Shown piece by piece: positions 36,896 through 45,782 of a DNA stretch of 55,399 nt. The notes below the pieces were generated by a model. It was not told where the DNA came from and did not search any database. It worked only from the letters and a program-made list of their open reading frames with translations. Within the stretch, counting starts at the first letter, position 1; each line of letters opens with the position of its first letter. Origin of the DNA: Acidobacteriota bacterium (lineage in GTDB: Bacteria; Acidobacteriota; Terriglobia; Terriglobales; Acidobacteriaceae); assembly GCA_013289685.1 (NCBI GenBank), contig JABCZL010000025.1:1-55399 (forward strand), in the 5' to 3' direction. A program made the position numbers and the translations under genes.

Positions 36896-37957
36896 TTACT
36901 TGAACATGTCTCCATAATCGCCTGCACTTTTCGCGGCAGGCGGAGCATCGCTGCTCTTTCCAGCCGGAACCGGGACCGGCGCCGCGGTCGCGCCCGGCAG
37001 CAGGAAAGCAGTGTCGGTTGCGCCCGACGTCAGCAGTTTCTGCTCGTAGGCATCGAGTTTCTCGAGCGCTTCGGTCTCGACCGCGCCGTTCTCGAGATCG
37101 ATCGTGTCCATGAAGTTCTGCGCCAGGCGCTGGAAGTCTTCCATCTCGCCGAGTTTGCGTCCGGCCTCTTCGGCGAGGTGCTCCATGGTCTGGTTGTAGA
37201 GTTCTTTTTCGTCGCCTGTGCCCTTGATGACGGCGAGTGCCGTGCGGTAAGCGCGATAGGCGGCGTTGATCGTCTTGTACTCGATTTCCGCCTGCTTGAC
37301 TTCGTTGTCGGTGTCTTCGATGTAGAAGTCGATATGGACCGCCCACTTGCTGAGCAGGTCATAGATGTTTTGCAGCTTGGCCAGGAGCTGCTGGTAACTC
37401 ATATTCGACTTCTGCAGGCGTCCGGCCTGATTGGCCTTGGCCTTCATCTGCAGGGCCATGCGGAGTTGCTCGTTCTGGTCCGCGGTACTGGTGGCGAGTT
37501 TCTTGGCATGGGCCGCCAAGCGCATGTTCTCGTTGGCCAGGGCTTGGTTCTTGTCGATGACGTTCTTCAGGTACTGGATCTGTCCGCTGACGTTAGATAT
37601 TTGCTGCGACATCACGTCACGGCGCTTGCGCATCTGCGACAGGTGATCTTTCAGGATGCCAATGGGATCGATGTTGATGATCAGCCCGGTAATCCAGCGC
37701 ATGAGCAGGCGGAATAGGAGATGCGTGCGGCTGCTGAAAACCACAAACAGCACCGCGGCTATCATGCCCGCCAGATAAAGCATGTGCAGGGTGTCGGCCA
37801 GCATCGAAACGATGAAGGGCACGATCTGGGCCCAGCCATAGACGGCCGCGGCCGCCGCCAACACGATGAAGATCATTCCGGTCTTGCCCTCGGGGCGCGA
37901 CCAGAAAGATTTCAGTTCATCACCGAGATTCGTGGGAGTTGAAGGCGTGATGCTCAT
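36896..37957 (-). CDS. Two-helix membrane protein with long PspA-like coiled coil
   Basis: A 353-residue protein. Two membrane helices at about residues 27-50 and 57-75, then a cytoplasmic-type helical region from 96 to about 315 rich in heptads (KDHLSQMRKRRDVMSQQ; EYKTINAAYRAYRTALAVI) that resembles PspA/ESCRT-III-like coiled coils in length and rhythm. A Pro/Ala-rich tail follows. The resemblance to PspA is by pattern only. It lies between the small coiled-coil gene and the SBP-OmpA gene with gaps of 38 and 59 bases, so it is probably part of the same complex. Confidence 0.75.
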   Translation of the reverse strand: MSITPSTPTNLGDELKSFWSRPEGKTGMIFIVLAAAAAVYGWAQIVPFIVSMLADTLHMLYLAGMIAAVLFVVFSSRTHLLFRLLMRWITGLIINIDPIGILKDHLSQMRKRRDVMSQQISNVSGQIQYLKNVIDKNQALANENMRLAAHAKKLATSTADQNEQLRMALQMKAKANQAGRLQKSNMSYQQLLAKLQNIYDLLSKWAVHIDFYIEDTDNEVKQAEIEYKTINAAYRAYRTALAVIKGTGDEKELYNQTMEHLAEEAGRKLGEMEDFQRLAQNFMDTIDLENGAVETEALEKLDAYEQKLLTSGATDTAFLLPGATAAPVPVPAGKSSDAPPAAKSAGDYGDMFK

Positions 37958-37995
37958 GGGGCTTTTTCCTTAATCTCAAATCTCTTCTTCGATTC

Positions 37996-38682
37996 TTATC
38001 CCTGGAGAAGGCTGACGTACTTGGCCTTCTCCTGATCGATCTCAAGAGCGCGACGCTGGACAGCGATCGCAAACTGCGACTCGGCGCGCTGAATCTTGCC
38101 CTGCGCTCCCACCAGTTCGGTCGTGACTTCCGACAGCCGCTGCTGGAGCTGTGCAATCTCTTTCTGCTTTTGCGCGATCGCGTCGGTGACGTCCTGCACT
38201 TTCTTCTGCCGATCGTCAATCTCTCTCTGCTTGGTGGCGGCGGCCGAATTGGCAAACGACTCCTGCTCGGTCTGCAAGGCGACTTTCAGGCCGTCGAAGG
38301 TAGCGAGAATTTTTTCCTGGGAGAGCCCCTCCTGTGCTTTCGCCTGAATCACCGCGGTCTTGAACTTGGTACGCTCATCGAGCGACGGGATCGCTGAAAG
38401 CGGATCCAGATATTTGTGGATGGTGGCGCAGACCTGGGTCGCTTCGAAATTCGTTTTCGTCAGAATCCTCTGGTAGACGTGCTCGGTCTCTTCACTCATG
38501 GGCTGCGCCGTCACCGGGCGATACGCGGGAGTATCGGCAGAAACCGCGACTGGTGCGGCCACGGGTGCTGCTTCGGTGTGAGGCTGAGGATGCGCCGGCG
38601 CTGTTTTTTGCGCGTCCCCCGGCTTGGGATCGTCGTCTTCGATAATGACGTGCTTCAGGCCGTCGATGAATTTGTTGCTCAT
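37996..38682 (-). CDS. Cytoplasmic coiled-coil protein of the ABC-OmpA cluster
   Basis: A 228-residue protein without membrane segments. A short N-terminal motif (MSNKFIDGLKHVIIEDDD) leads to a Pro/Ala linker, a small helical domain (EETEHVYQRILTKTNFEATQ, SIPSLDERTKFK) and a C-terminal coiled coil (about residues 140-228; DAIAQKQKEIAQLQQRL). The start at 38682 is preferred over an upstream ATG because GGAGCGG precedes it and the upstream part is low complexity. I do not recognise a named family. It could be the adaptor for the following coiled-coil membrane protein. Confidence 0.75.
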   Translation of the reverse strand: MSNKFIDGLKHVIIEDDDPKPGDAQKTAPAHPQPHTEAAPVAAPVAVSADTPAYRPVTAQPMSEETEHVYQRILTKTNFEATQVCATIHKYLDPLSAIPSLDERTKFKTAVIQAKAQEGLSQEKILATFDGLKVALQTEQESFANSAAATKQREIDDRQKKVQDVTDAIAQKQKEIAQLQQRLSEVTTELVGAQGKIQRAESQFAIAVQRRALEIDQEKAKYVSLLQG

Positions 38683-38961
38683 AACGTCCGCTCCATGTCT
38701 ATTGCTACGTACACTCCCGCTGGCCAGTTCCCCGGCGACCCGGCTCCTGATCGGTGTTTCCTCGTATGTTACTGAAAATGATCGTCTCGTTGTAGCTTCG
38801 CGTGGAGTGGGTACCTGGTCTACCAACGGCTGCCATTCCGCGGGAGGTCCCGCGACGGTCAACACTGGATGCTATGGCTTGGGGAGGGTGATGTCAACGT
38901 CAGGATTGGCGCGGAATATTGCACTTCGCAAAGCAATTTTGCAGAAGCCGATAGCCGGGGG

Positions 38962-39369
38962 CTATTGACTTGGCTTCGGGCTATGCGGCCGGAGCGAACG
39001 CGCAATCAAAACCAGTCCGCCCACCAGCAGAATTAGCATCACCATGGTGTTGAAGAGGCTGGATCCGCGAAAGTAGATGTGCATGTTCGCGATGATGCCC
39101 GCGAAAATGAACAGGGCTCCGGCAACGGTCAGCAGCCATCCGATGGTGCTCTTGCCGTTCCAGAACAGAATGCCGACGCCGAACAGCATGGGCAGAAGTG
39201 TGACGCCGAAACTGCTGCCTCCCCAGAAATTCCAGTAGGAACTCACCACGGTCACTTGATTGGTGATGAGGAAGCCTCCAATGCACGCCATGGCAAAACC
39301 GAGAAGAAACATGCCGAGCCCGCCGGAGGTTCCACCGACATCGCCGAATGAACGGTTGTCGTTGTTCAT
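38962..39369 (-). CDS. Four-helix membrane protein upstream of the coiled-coil gene
   Basis: About 135 residues with four hydrophobic segments (GMFLLGFAMACIGGFLITN; FGVTLLPMLFGVGILFW; GWLLTVAGALFIFAGIIA; NTMVMLILLVGGLVLIA). The start MNNDNRSFGDVGGT is the most natural; upstream ATGs are possible. Family not recognised. It is on the same strand as the ABC-OmpA cluster, 279 bases upstream, and may belong to it. Confidence 0.7.
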   Translation of the reverse strand: MNNDNRSFGDVGGTSGGLGMFLLGFAMACIGGFLITNQVTVVSSYWNFWGGSSFGVTLLPMLFGVGILFWNGKSTIGWLLTVAGALFIFAGIIANMHIYFRGSSLFNTMVMLILLVGGLVLIARSLRPHSPKPSQ

Positions 39370-39452
39370 GAGCGGAAGCATAGCACTTTGAGCTTCTGCG
39401 GGAAATGATGAAGAAGTTGAAACGATGGTTCGGTATGACATCTTGCAATAAC

Positions 39453-41030
39453 CTATTTGCGAAGTGCGCTGCGGCCGAGGGCGACCAGGAAGATTGCGCT
39501 CTTGCCGCGAGCGTGGGGCGAGAAGAAGTTGACTACGTCATCGTCGTAAAAAGTCAGGCCGCTGGCGCCAAGGCTCTGTGCATACGCGGCGAGGTACAGT
39601 TTGCCTCCCAGGATGCCGGCTTCCAGCTGCGCGGCACGGTATCCGCGGTTCCCGTAGCGCTCCAGAATCTTCTTCAAGTCGGCGAGGAAGAACACGTCGA
39701 CGGCGGCATCGGCGGGGAGCTGTTGTTCGAGTCCCAGGAAGCCGGCCTTATCGCGGAAGTCGCCGGCCTTCAGCAGTTCGAGCGACTTGCTGTCCCAGTG
39801 ATAGAAGTAGGCTCCGGCGGCCAGGCCGTCCACGTTGTTCACGATCAAGTAGAGATCGTTGAGGTGAAGATCGTTCAGGTGGCTCCCGAGCGGTTCGAGA
39901 AAGTCGGCAGGAATTCCACGCGTGGCGCGATCGAGCAGGAGAGAAAGCTGCGGCAGGGTGATCGATTCGCGCGAGAACTGGCGGGTCGAACCGCGGCGCG
40001 AGATCACCTTTTCGATGGAGTCTTGAGGAATGGAGTCGCTGGGCAGTTGCAGTGATGTGATTGTTCCCTTGGGCGAAGGGAAGTCATGCGCTGGCGTCTT
40101 GCCGCGCACGGCGGCAAGCTCGCCGGCGGAATCAAGCGAAGAGGCCTCGTGCATTTTGCGCATGGCGGGATAGTCGACCTCTTCTTTCGAATACGGAACG
40201 ATCGGAAGGTTGAGAGGGGGAATCTGCGGTGGGCTGGACGGGGTCGATTGCTGATGCCCGATCGAAACCAAAGAGAATGCCACCTCTCGTTTGGTGTCGA
40301 GGCTGAGCAACTCGTTGATCTGTGAGTCGACGAACCCGGTCAGAATGTTTGCTGGAAGATTCGAGGCTTCGGCCATCGCCAGAAGATTGGCAAGGATGGT
40401 GCCATTATCCCAGCCGAAGTGGCGATAGGTGCGCGAGCGGTATTTCCAGGCGTTGCGCCAATACGTGCCCGTACAAATGATGGTTACCGGAGCGTGGGCG
40501 ATCGATGGGTCGCTGCCCGTGGCCTCGACCAGCGTCTGCCGGAAGTCGCCCGCCCGCAGTTGGCGCAAACCGAATTCGGCGACGCCGAAATGGTAGACGC
40601 CAGCCGCAAGACCAGCAGAGTTGCCGCCGGGAAGGCTCTCACCTGGAAGATCGGCACAGACGACGTAGAGTTCGATTTCGTAGAGTGCGCCAGTGCACGC
40701 TGCAGCGCGAAAAAAGGTTTCACCTTGCTCGTGTTTCTTACTGCGGACCACTCCGGCGGAGAAGAAGAGCAGTTTCGCCAGCGTCTCGAGATTGGGAATC
40801 GCTTCGGCTGACGCTTGTCGCCCGGAAGTCGCGATGGCGTCAAGCGCGGCCCGGCCAGTCTCGCGGAAATCTCTGGGAAGACGCATGACTTCGAGCGTGG
40901 GATAAATCTTGAACAAGAGCGGCTTGTTTTCCCAGTCCAGAAAATGCGGACTCGTCCGCACGCTGAGCAGAGAATGCTTGGTGCCGCTGTGATATTGCCA
41001 AGCGGCGTCGAGGTGTTTGTTCTGGCTCAA
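39453..41030 (-). CDS. SagB-type dehydrogenase (duplicated nitroreductase fold)
   Basis: A 525-residue protein with two nitroreductase-like halves: residues 1-260 (AAWQYHSGTKHSLLS; GDFRQTLVEATGSDPS; GWDNGTILANLLAMAEAS) and 320-525 (ISRRGSTRQFSRESITLPQL; AAQLEAGILGGKLYLAAYAQ). This matches SagB-type thiazoline/oxazoline dehydrogenases, normally FMN-dependent. No peptide precursor or cyclodehydratase gene is nearby. Start is TTG at 41030 with AGGAG upstream. It begins 19 bases after the F420 reductase gene, so it is co-transcribed with F420 biosynthesis; use of F420 as cofactor is an open idea. Confidence 0.88.
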   Translation of the reverse strand: MSQNKHLDAAWQYHSGTKHSLLSVRTSPHFLDWENKPLLFKIYPTLEVMRLPRDFRETGRAALDAIATSGRQASAEAIPNLETLAKLLFFSAGVVRSKKHEQGETFFRAAACTGALYEIELYVVCADLPGESLPGGNSAGLAAGVYHFGVAEFGLRQLRAGDFRQTLVEATGSDPSIAHAPVTIICTGTYWRNAWKYRSRTYRHFGWDNGTILANLLAMAEASNLPANILTGFVDSQINELLSLDTKREVAFSLVSIGHQQSTPSSPPQIPPLNLPIVPYSKEEVDYPAMRKMHEASSLDSAGELAAVRGKTPAHDFPSPKGTITSLQLPSDSIPQDSIEKVISRRGSTRQFSRESITLPQLSLLLDRATRGIPADFLEPLGSHLNDLHLNDLYLIVNNVDGLAAGAYFYHWDSKSLELLKAGDFRDKAGFLGLEQQLPADAAVDVFFLADLKKILERYGNRGYRAAQLEAGILGGKLYLAAYAQSLGASGLTFYDDDVVNFFSPHARGKSAIFLVALGRSALRK

Positions 41031-41049
41031 CGAAAAAAACTCCTGGGTA

Positions 41050-41757
41050 TCAGCGGTATGCGGTGGGGGGCAGGCCGGTGATGCGGATTCCGGCGTGGCC
41101 TTTGAAGCGAATGTTCATGCCGATGAGCAGGGCGGTGATCTGCTCCACGATGCGCGCGTTTTGGAGCGGTCCACCGTCGATGGGGCGGACTCCGGGAATC
41201 TTGGCCGCCAGTTCGCGGGTGAGTTGGGCGGCGTCGGAATCGTTGCTGCAGACGATGACGTCGCAGTCGAGTGGGGCGTCGCCATTGAGCATTTCGGCGG
41301 ATAGATTGTGGAAGGCGGCGACCACGCTGACTTCTCTGGGCACGAGTTCGGCGGCCTGCTGCGCGGCGGAGCCCTGCCAGACGCCCAGAGTTCGGGAGGC
41401 GCGTCCGCCGACGCTGGCGGCCAGCGGAACCGTGGCGTCGATCAGGATGCTGCCCTCGGTCATGGCGGGTTTGAGTTGTTTGAGCAGCGCGGCTTGCGCT
41501 TCAAAGGGGACGGTCAGCATCAGGATGTCGGCGGCGGCGCAAGCGACGCTGTTTTCCATGCCGGATACATTGGCATCAGGGCCGGCCCGGTGCTGAATGG
41601 CTGCGGCGGTCTGCTGGGCGCGTTCTTCGTTGCGGGAACCGATGATGACGGCCTCTCCCGCGCGGGCCCAGCGCAGGGCAAGTCCCATGCCGGCCGGACC
41701 GGTGCCTCCGATGACTGCGATCGGGCGAGTGCCTGAGCGATTCGCAGTCGTCGTCAT
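41050..41757 (-). CDS. npdG: NADPH-dependent F420 reductase
   Basis: A 235-residue oxidoreductase that transfers hydride between NADPH and F420. Rossmann motif IAVIGGTGPAGMGLALRW with the NADP-contacting SRN following (VIIGSRNEERA), then ILMLTVPFEA and the conserved region VSVVAAFHNLSAEML. The start at 41757 overlaps the cofH stop (ATGA). It closes the F420 gene series cofG-D-C-E-H, so the cell can both make and reduce the cofactor. Confidence 0.92.
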   Translation of the reverse strand: MTTTANRSGTRPIAVIGGTGPAGMGLALRWARAGEAVIIGSRNEERAQQTAAAIQHRAGPDANVSGMENSVACAAADILMLTVPFEAQAALLKQLKPAMTEGSILIDATVPLAASVGGRASRTLGVWQGSAAQQAAELVPREVSVVAAFHNLSAEMLNGDAPLDCDVIVCSNDSDAAQLTRELAAKIPGVRPIDGGPLQNARIVEQITALLIGMNIRFKGHAGIRITGLPPTAYR

Positions 41758-42989
41758 GCGAACTCGGCCTCCATCGCCTGCTCGGCGATGCATTCAGCTT
41801 CATTCAGCGGGACTTTGATCTTGATGCGAGAGTAGGTGGTGTTGCGCTCGGCAGGGATGCGGCCCATCTCCAGGATCAGCGACTGAAAATCTTCTGGGCT
41901 GGTGTATTGGCCGGCGGTTGCTCCGGCTTCGCGCGAAATGTTTTCCTCCATCAACGTGCCGCCGTAGTCGTTGGCGCCTGCGTGCAGGCAGAGTTGCGAG
42001 AGACGGCGATTCAGCTTCACCCAGGAAACTTGGATATTGTTGATGGAACCGGCAAGCAGCAGGCGCGCCAGCGCGTGAACTTTGAGATGCTCCGCGAGCG
42101 TGGGACCGGTGCGAGCCAGTCCTTGATGGAAGAGCAGCGTGTTTTGATGGACGAAGCCGAGCGGAACGAACTCGGTGAAGCCTCCGGTCTCGGATTGAAT
42201 GTCGCGCAGCAGTCGCATCTGGCGGACCCAGTGCGCGGGAGTTTCGGTGTGGCCGTACATGAGCGTCGACGTGGTGCGGATGCCGCAACGGTGCGCGGTG
42301 CGGATGACTTCGACCCATTGCGCGGTCGAAAGTTTGTTGGCCGAAAGAATGTGGCGGATCTGATCGTCGAGAATTTCAGCGGCGGTGCCGGGCAGAGTGC
42401 CGAGGCCGTTATCGCGCAGCATGGAAAGATAGTCGGCCAGCGGCATACCGGTGAGTTCGACGCCGTAGACAATTTCCATCGGCGAGAACGCGTGGATGTG
42501 CATGCGCGGAACGGCGTTCTTCACCGCGCGAAGAATGTCGCGGTAATGGAATTTGGGAAGATCGCGCGGCAGGCCGCCCTGGATGCAGACTTCGGTGGCG
42601 CCGAGTTGCCAGGCTTCGATGGCCTTGCGAGCCATGTCGTCGAGAGTGTGGAAGTAGGTGTCGGATTCGCGCGGGCCGCGGCTGAAGGCGCAGAACTTGC
42701 ATCCCACGAAACAGATGTTGGTGAAATTGATATTGCGGTTCACCACGTAAGTGACGATGTTGCCCGCGAGTTCGGCGCGCAGCAGGTTGGCGGCGACGAG
42801 CAGGCCAAGCAGGTCATCGCCTTCGGAGTTGGCCAGTGCGTAGGACTCATCCAGCGACAGGTCGGCGCCGTTCTGCGTCTCGAGGATTTTTTCCAGAGAA
42901 GCGCGCGATGCCGGAGTCAGGCGCGGGGCGAGGTCAGACCATTCGAGCGAAGGGAAAGCTTCCAGCTGAGAAGTCGTGAGTTCGTGCAT
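41754..42989 (-). CDS. cofH: FO synthase subunit 2 (5-amino-6-(D-ribitylamino)uracil-L-tyrosine 4-hydroxyphenyl transferase)
   Basis: Radical SAM enzyme joining tyrosine to the riboflavin precursor in F420 biosynthesis. At 411 residues it is of normal length. The cluster-binding cysteines are C93, C97 and C100 in ICFVGCKFCAFSRG. YVVNRNINFTN, GATEVCIQGGLP and GAMLMEEN-type region GTLMEENISREAG are as expected. The ATG at 42989 is chosen because sequence upstream of it in frame is translated repeat DNA. GGAGAGGG precedes it. CofH is separate from CofG, as in archaea and cyanobacteria, not fused as in actinobacterial FbiC. Confidence 0.95.
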   Translation of the reverse strand: MHELTTSQLEAFPSLEWSDLAPRLTPASRASLEKILETQNGADLSLDESYALANSEGDDLLGLLVAANLLRAELAGNIVTYVVNRNINFTNICFVGCKFCAFSRGPRESDTYFHTLDDMARKAIEAWQLGATEVCIQGGLPRDLPKFHYRDILRAVKNAVPRMHIHAFSPMEIVYGVELTGMPLADYLSMLRDNGLGTLPGTAAEILDDQIRHILSANKLSTAQWVEVIRTAHRCGIRTTSTLMYGHTETPAHWVRQMRLLRDIQSETGGFTEFVPLGFVHQNTLLFHQGLARTGPTLAEHLKVHALARLLLAGSINNIQVSWVKLNRRLSQLCLHAGANDYGGTLMEENISREAGATAGQYTSPEDFQSLILEMGRIPAERNTTYSRIKIKVPLNEAECIAEQAMEAEFA

Positions 42990-42999
42990 CACCCTCTCC

Positions 43000-43083
43000 G
43001 TAGAGACGTAGCTTGCTACGTCTCTTCTCGCCACGTGCTGACGTGCCCGCGACGGCAAGACGTTGCCAGCAACGCCTCTACAG
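43000..43083. repeat. GTAGAGACGT palindromes between cofE and cofH
   Basis: A palindrome GTAGAGACGTAGC/GCTACGTCTCT (43000-43025) is followed by a further inverted half (CGACGGCAAGACGTTGCC, then AACGCCTCTAC). The same arrangement occurs at 47010-47089. Confidence 0.85.
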
Positions 43084-43109
43084 TGTAGCGGAAGTTTACC
43101 GGAAGAAGT

Positions 43110-43907
43110 CTACCGGAATAGGTCGGCGGATGCAGGGCGGAGCAGCTCCCCGACCCCGCCTGCGCCGGGTTCGTATCGGAATCCGCGGACGATGCAGGCG
43201 GGGGCGCGGTTGAGTTTGCCGCAGACCAGTCCGGCGGCGCAGGCCAGTTCATCGGCGACTGCTTCGACGCTGGCTTTGAGTTTGTAGCCGTGGGAGTCGC
43301 GTCGGCCGCGGTCGTCGCGCAGAGGCTTCATTCCCGCAATGCCGATGGCGAACTCGGTCAGGCCTTCGCGCCAGGGACGGCCAAAACTGTCTGTAATGAT
43401 GACGGGGATGGCGAGTCCGATGCGGCGTTTCAAGGCGCGGCGGAGGTTGGCGGCAGAGCGGTCTGAATCTTCGGGGAGCAGCAGCGCGTGCGCGCCTCCG
43501 TTGACGTTGGAGACGTCGACACCGCTGTTGGCGCAGAGGAATCCGTGGTGCGTCTCGGTGATGAGGACGCCGTTCTTGCGGCGTAGGACGGCTCGGCTCT
43601 CGCGCAGCGCTAATTCGATGACGCGGGCATCGAGGGAGTATTGTTTCGCCCAGGCGATGGATTCGGCCGAGGGGTTAATTGTGGCGAGATCGACCAGGCG
43701 GCCTTCAGATTTGGAGACGATTTTGTGTTTGACGATGAGAATGTCGCCGGATTGAAGGTGGAGGCGGCATTGGCGCAGGGCAGCGAGCAGTTTGTCGGCG
43801 AGGGAATCGCCGGGGTGGATTTCGTCGGTGAGTGGGATCGGGATCAGGCGAAGTTCGGGACTCGTGCGGCTGGCCTTGGCCTTTCGCGATGAGTCGGCGC
43901 TTGGCAT
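43110..43907 (-). CDS. cofE: Coenzyme F420-0:L-glutamate ligase
   Basis: A 265-residue GTP-dependent ligase that adds glutamates to F420-0. Motifs: LQSGDILIVKHKIVSKSEGR, DARVIELALRES, ITETHHGFLCANSGVDVSN and VIITDSFGRPWREG, all characteristic of CofE. It is a single-domain protein without the FbiB-type nitroreductase domain. The start at 43907 lacks a clear RBS and the first 15 residues are weakly conserved, so a later start is possible. Confidence 0.95.
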   Translation of the reverse strand: MPSADSSRKAKASRTSPELRLIPIPLTDEIHPGDSLADKLLAALRQCRLHLQSGDILIVKHKIVSKSEGRLVDLATINPSAESIAWAKQYSLDARVIELALRESRAVLRRKNGVLITETHHGFLCANSGVDVSNVNGGAHALLLPEDSDRSAANLRRALKRRIGLAIPVIITDSFGRPWREGLTEFAIGIAGMKPLRDDRGRRDSHGYKLKASVEAVADELACAAGLVCGKLNRAPACIVRGFRYEPGAGGVGELLRPASADLFR

Positions 43908-43935
43908 AGGAGGTAATGAGCAATACCCGACATTG

Positions 43936-44096
43936 GGTGGCGCAGCGCTTTCCGCGCTGCGATTGGGCGAAACTCACACTCATCTTAGGATATTTGTTGC
44001 AGCGCTGGAAGTCGCAGCGCCCACCCCAAACCAAGCCTCTAGCACCCTGTCATTTCATCTGCCGGAGACAGAGACGTTGCAAGCAACGTCTCTACG
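43936..44096. repeat. Two palindromic repeats in the cofC-cofE gap
   Basis: An inverted pair GGCGCAGCGCTTTCC/GCGCTGC ... GCAGCGCTGGAAG (43938-44031), then GAGACGTTGC/GCAACGTCTCTACG (44071-44096). The last bases form the stop codon of cofC. Confidence 0.8.
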
Positions 44097-44766
44097 AACC
44101 GGCGCCGCTGCGGAGCTGAACGGACGAAGCGTCCGTCCCTACCCGGGGATATTCTCGAACCAGGCGCTGGGCCCGGGTTTCGCCGGGGAGCGAAATCAAC
44201 TGTTGCAGGTCTTCGGGATTGTCAACGTCCACCGCGATGCCGGGCAGTTTGAGAATGACGCACGGCTTGCCGGTCGCTAGCGCGGCGGCGTTGTGCGGTT
44301 TGAAGCTGTCGTTGCCGAAGCGGAGCGGGAATAAGTTAGCCGGACTGCGGAAGGCGGCGTTGGTGCCGCGTCCGTCGGCGGCGGGGACCAGTACGCTGCC
44401 CTCGGCGGGCGCGTGCTTCAGAATTTCTTCAAGCTCCCACGACTGAATCAGAGGAATGTCGGCGGGGATCACCAGCGTGCTGGCGACGCCTCGCTCGACG
44501 CAGATGCGGGTCGCCATCTCAATGGCCCCGGTTTCTCCGGGATTATCGGGATCGGGGATGATTTCGAATCCATATTCCGCGCCGATCTTCACTGCGTAGG
44601 GATCGCTAGTAACCACTGCGACCGCCGGACGGGCCTTCCAGTTGTGCAGGGTGGTGAGCACGTCGTGCAGCATGGCCTGGGCCAGCGCAGTGCGGGAAGG
44701 CTGATCGAGAACGCCCGCCAGGCGCTGCTTGGCCGAAGACAGGTTCTTGACGGGAACGAGAATCAC
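44092..44766 (-). CDS. cofC: Phosphoenolpyruvate/2-phospholactate guanylyltransferase
   Basis: A 224-residue GTP-dependent nucleotidyltransferase that activates 2-phospholactate or PEP for CofD. Motifs: ILVPVKNLSSAKQRL at the N-terminus, LVIPADIPLIQS, LVPAADGRGTNAAF and FGNDSFKPHNAAA. The start is GTG at 44766, overlapping the cofD stop (GTGA). The TAG stop lies inside a GTAGAGACG repeat, so the last few residues (SGAGS) may be repeat-affected. Confidence 0.94.
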   Translation of the reverse strand: MILVPVKNLSSAKQRLAGVLDQPSRTALAQAMLHDVLTTLHNWKARPAVAVVTSDPYAVKIGAEYGFEIIPDPDNPGETGAIEMATRICVERGVASTLVIPADIPLIQSWELEEILKHAPAEGSVLVPAADGRGTNAAFRSPANLFPLRFGNDSFKPHNAAALATGKPCVILKLPGIAVDVDNPEDLQQLISLPGETRAQRLVREYPRVGTDASSVQLRSGAGS

Positions 44767-45752
44767 GGCTGCTGATCCAAACGTCGGAAGGCCACGCCCT
44801 GGGGGGTTGGATGACTTGCCCGCGGCCCGGTCGCAACGACGGATAGTACTTCTCGCGCGAGGGCAGCTTTGTCTTCGGGGCTGCGCATGATGGTTTGGGT
44901 GCACTGCACGCGCAATCCGTTCTTGCGGAGCGCCTCGGCGTTGCGGGCGTCGCGCGTGTCGCAGATCAGCACGTCGAGAAAATCTTCGTAGGCCTGGGCC
45001 ACGCCTGCGATCGAGCAGGGCAGGCCCTGTGCCGCCATTAGAATTCCCGCGGGACCGGCGACCGGGGCATTGCCCACGATGGGGCTGACGGCGGCAACTT
45101 TTCCATGCGCGCGCTGCAGAGCTTCCCGAATGCCAGGCACGGCCAGAATCGGACCGATGCTGGTGATGGGATTGCTCGGGGCAATCAAAACGGCGTCGGC
45201 GGAGGCGATAGCTTCGATGACGCCGGGCGCGGGTTCCGCATCGGAGGCTCCGGCGAAACGCACGGAGTTTACTGGGTCCTGATACCAGCGCTGCACGAAA
45301 TATTCCTCAAAGCTTAGTTCGCCAGCGGGCGTATCGATGCGGGTTTCGACGCGCGAGTCGCTCATGGGAAGAACGCGTGCTTTGACGCCGAGTTTCTCGG
45401 AGATAACAGTCGTTGCGTCAGAGAGCGTTTTGCCCTCGGCCAGCAGACGTGAACGCAGCAGGTGCATGGCGAGGTCGCGGTCGCCGGTGTGGAACCACGT
45501 GGGTTCCCCGAGCTGTCCCATGGCCTGCAGGCAAAGAAAGGTGTCGCCCTTCACGCCCCATCCGCGCTCGCGGCTGAGCATGCCGGAGAGCACATAGGTG
45601 ATCGAATCGATGTCGGGCGAAACGTAGAGACCCCACCAGAGCAGGTCATCGCCGGTGTTGACGACCAGGGTGATGTCTTCGGCGGGCATGACCTGGCGGA
45701 GGCCGTCGACGAACTTGGCGCCGCCGGTGCCGCCGCTGAGGACGCAGATCAT
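44763..45752 (-). CDS. cofD: 2-phospho-L-lactate (or PEP) transferase
   Basis: A 329-residue enzyme that transfers the activated lactyl or enolpyruvyl group to FO. N-terminal MICVLSGGTGGAKFVDGL, DDLLWWGLYVSPDIDSITY, LIAPSNPITSIGPILAVPG and SPIVGNAPVAGPAG are diagnostic of CofD. Length is normal. It follows cofG after 30 bases and overlaps cofC. Confidence 0.95.
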   Translation of the reverse strand: MICVLSGGTGGAKFVDGLRQVMPAEDITLVVNTGDDLLWWGLYVSPDIDSITYVLSGMLSRERGWGVKGDTFLCLQAMGQLGEPTWFHTGDRDLAMHLLRSRLLAEGKTLSDATTVISEKLGVKARVLPMSDSRVETRIDTPAGELSFEEYFVQRWYQDPVNSVRFAGASDAEPAPGVIEAIASADAVLIAPSNPITSIGPILAVPGIREALQRAHGKVAAVSPIVGNAPVAGPAGILMAAQGLPCSIAGVAQAYEDFLDVLICDTRDARNAEALRKNGLRVQCTQTIMRSPEDKAALAREVLSVVATGPRASHPTPQGVAFRRLDQQP

Positions 45753-45782
45753 TCTTTCGGCTCCATTAAGTTTTCGGCTCCA

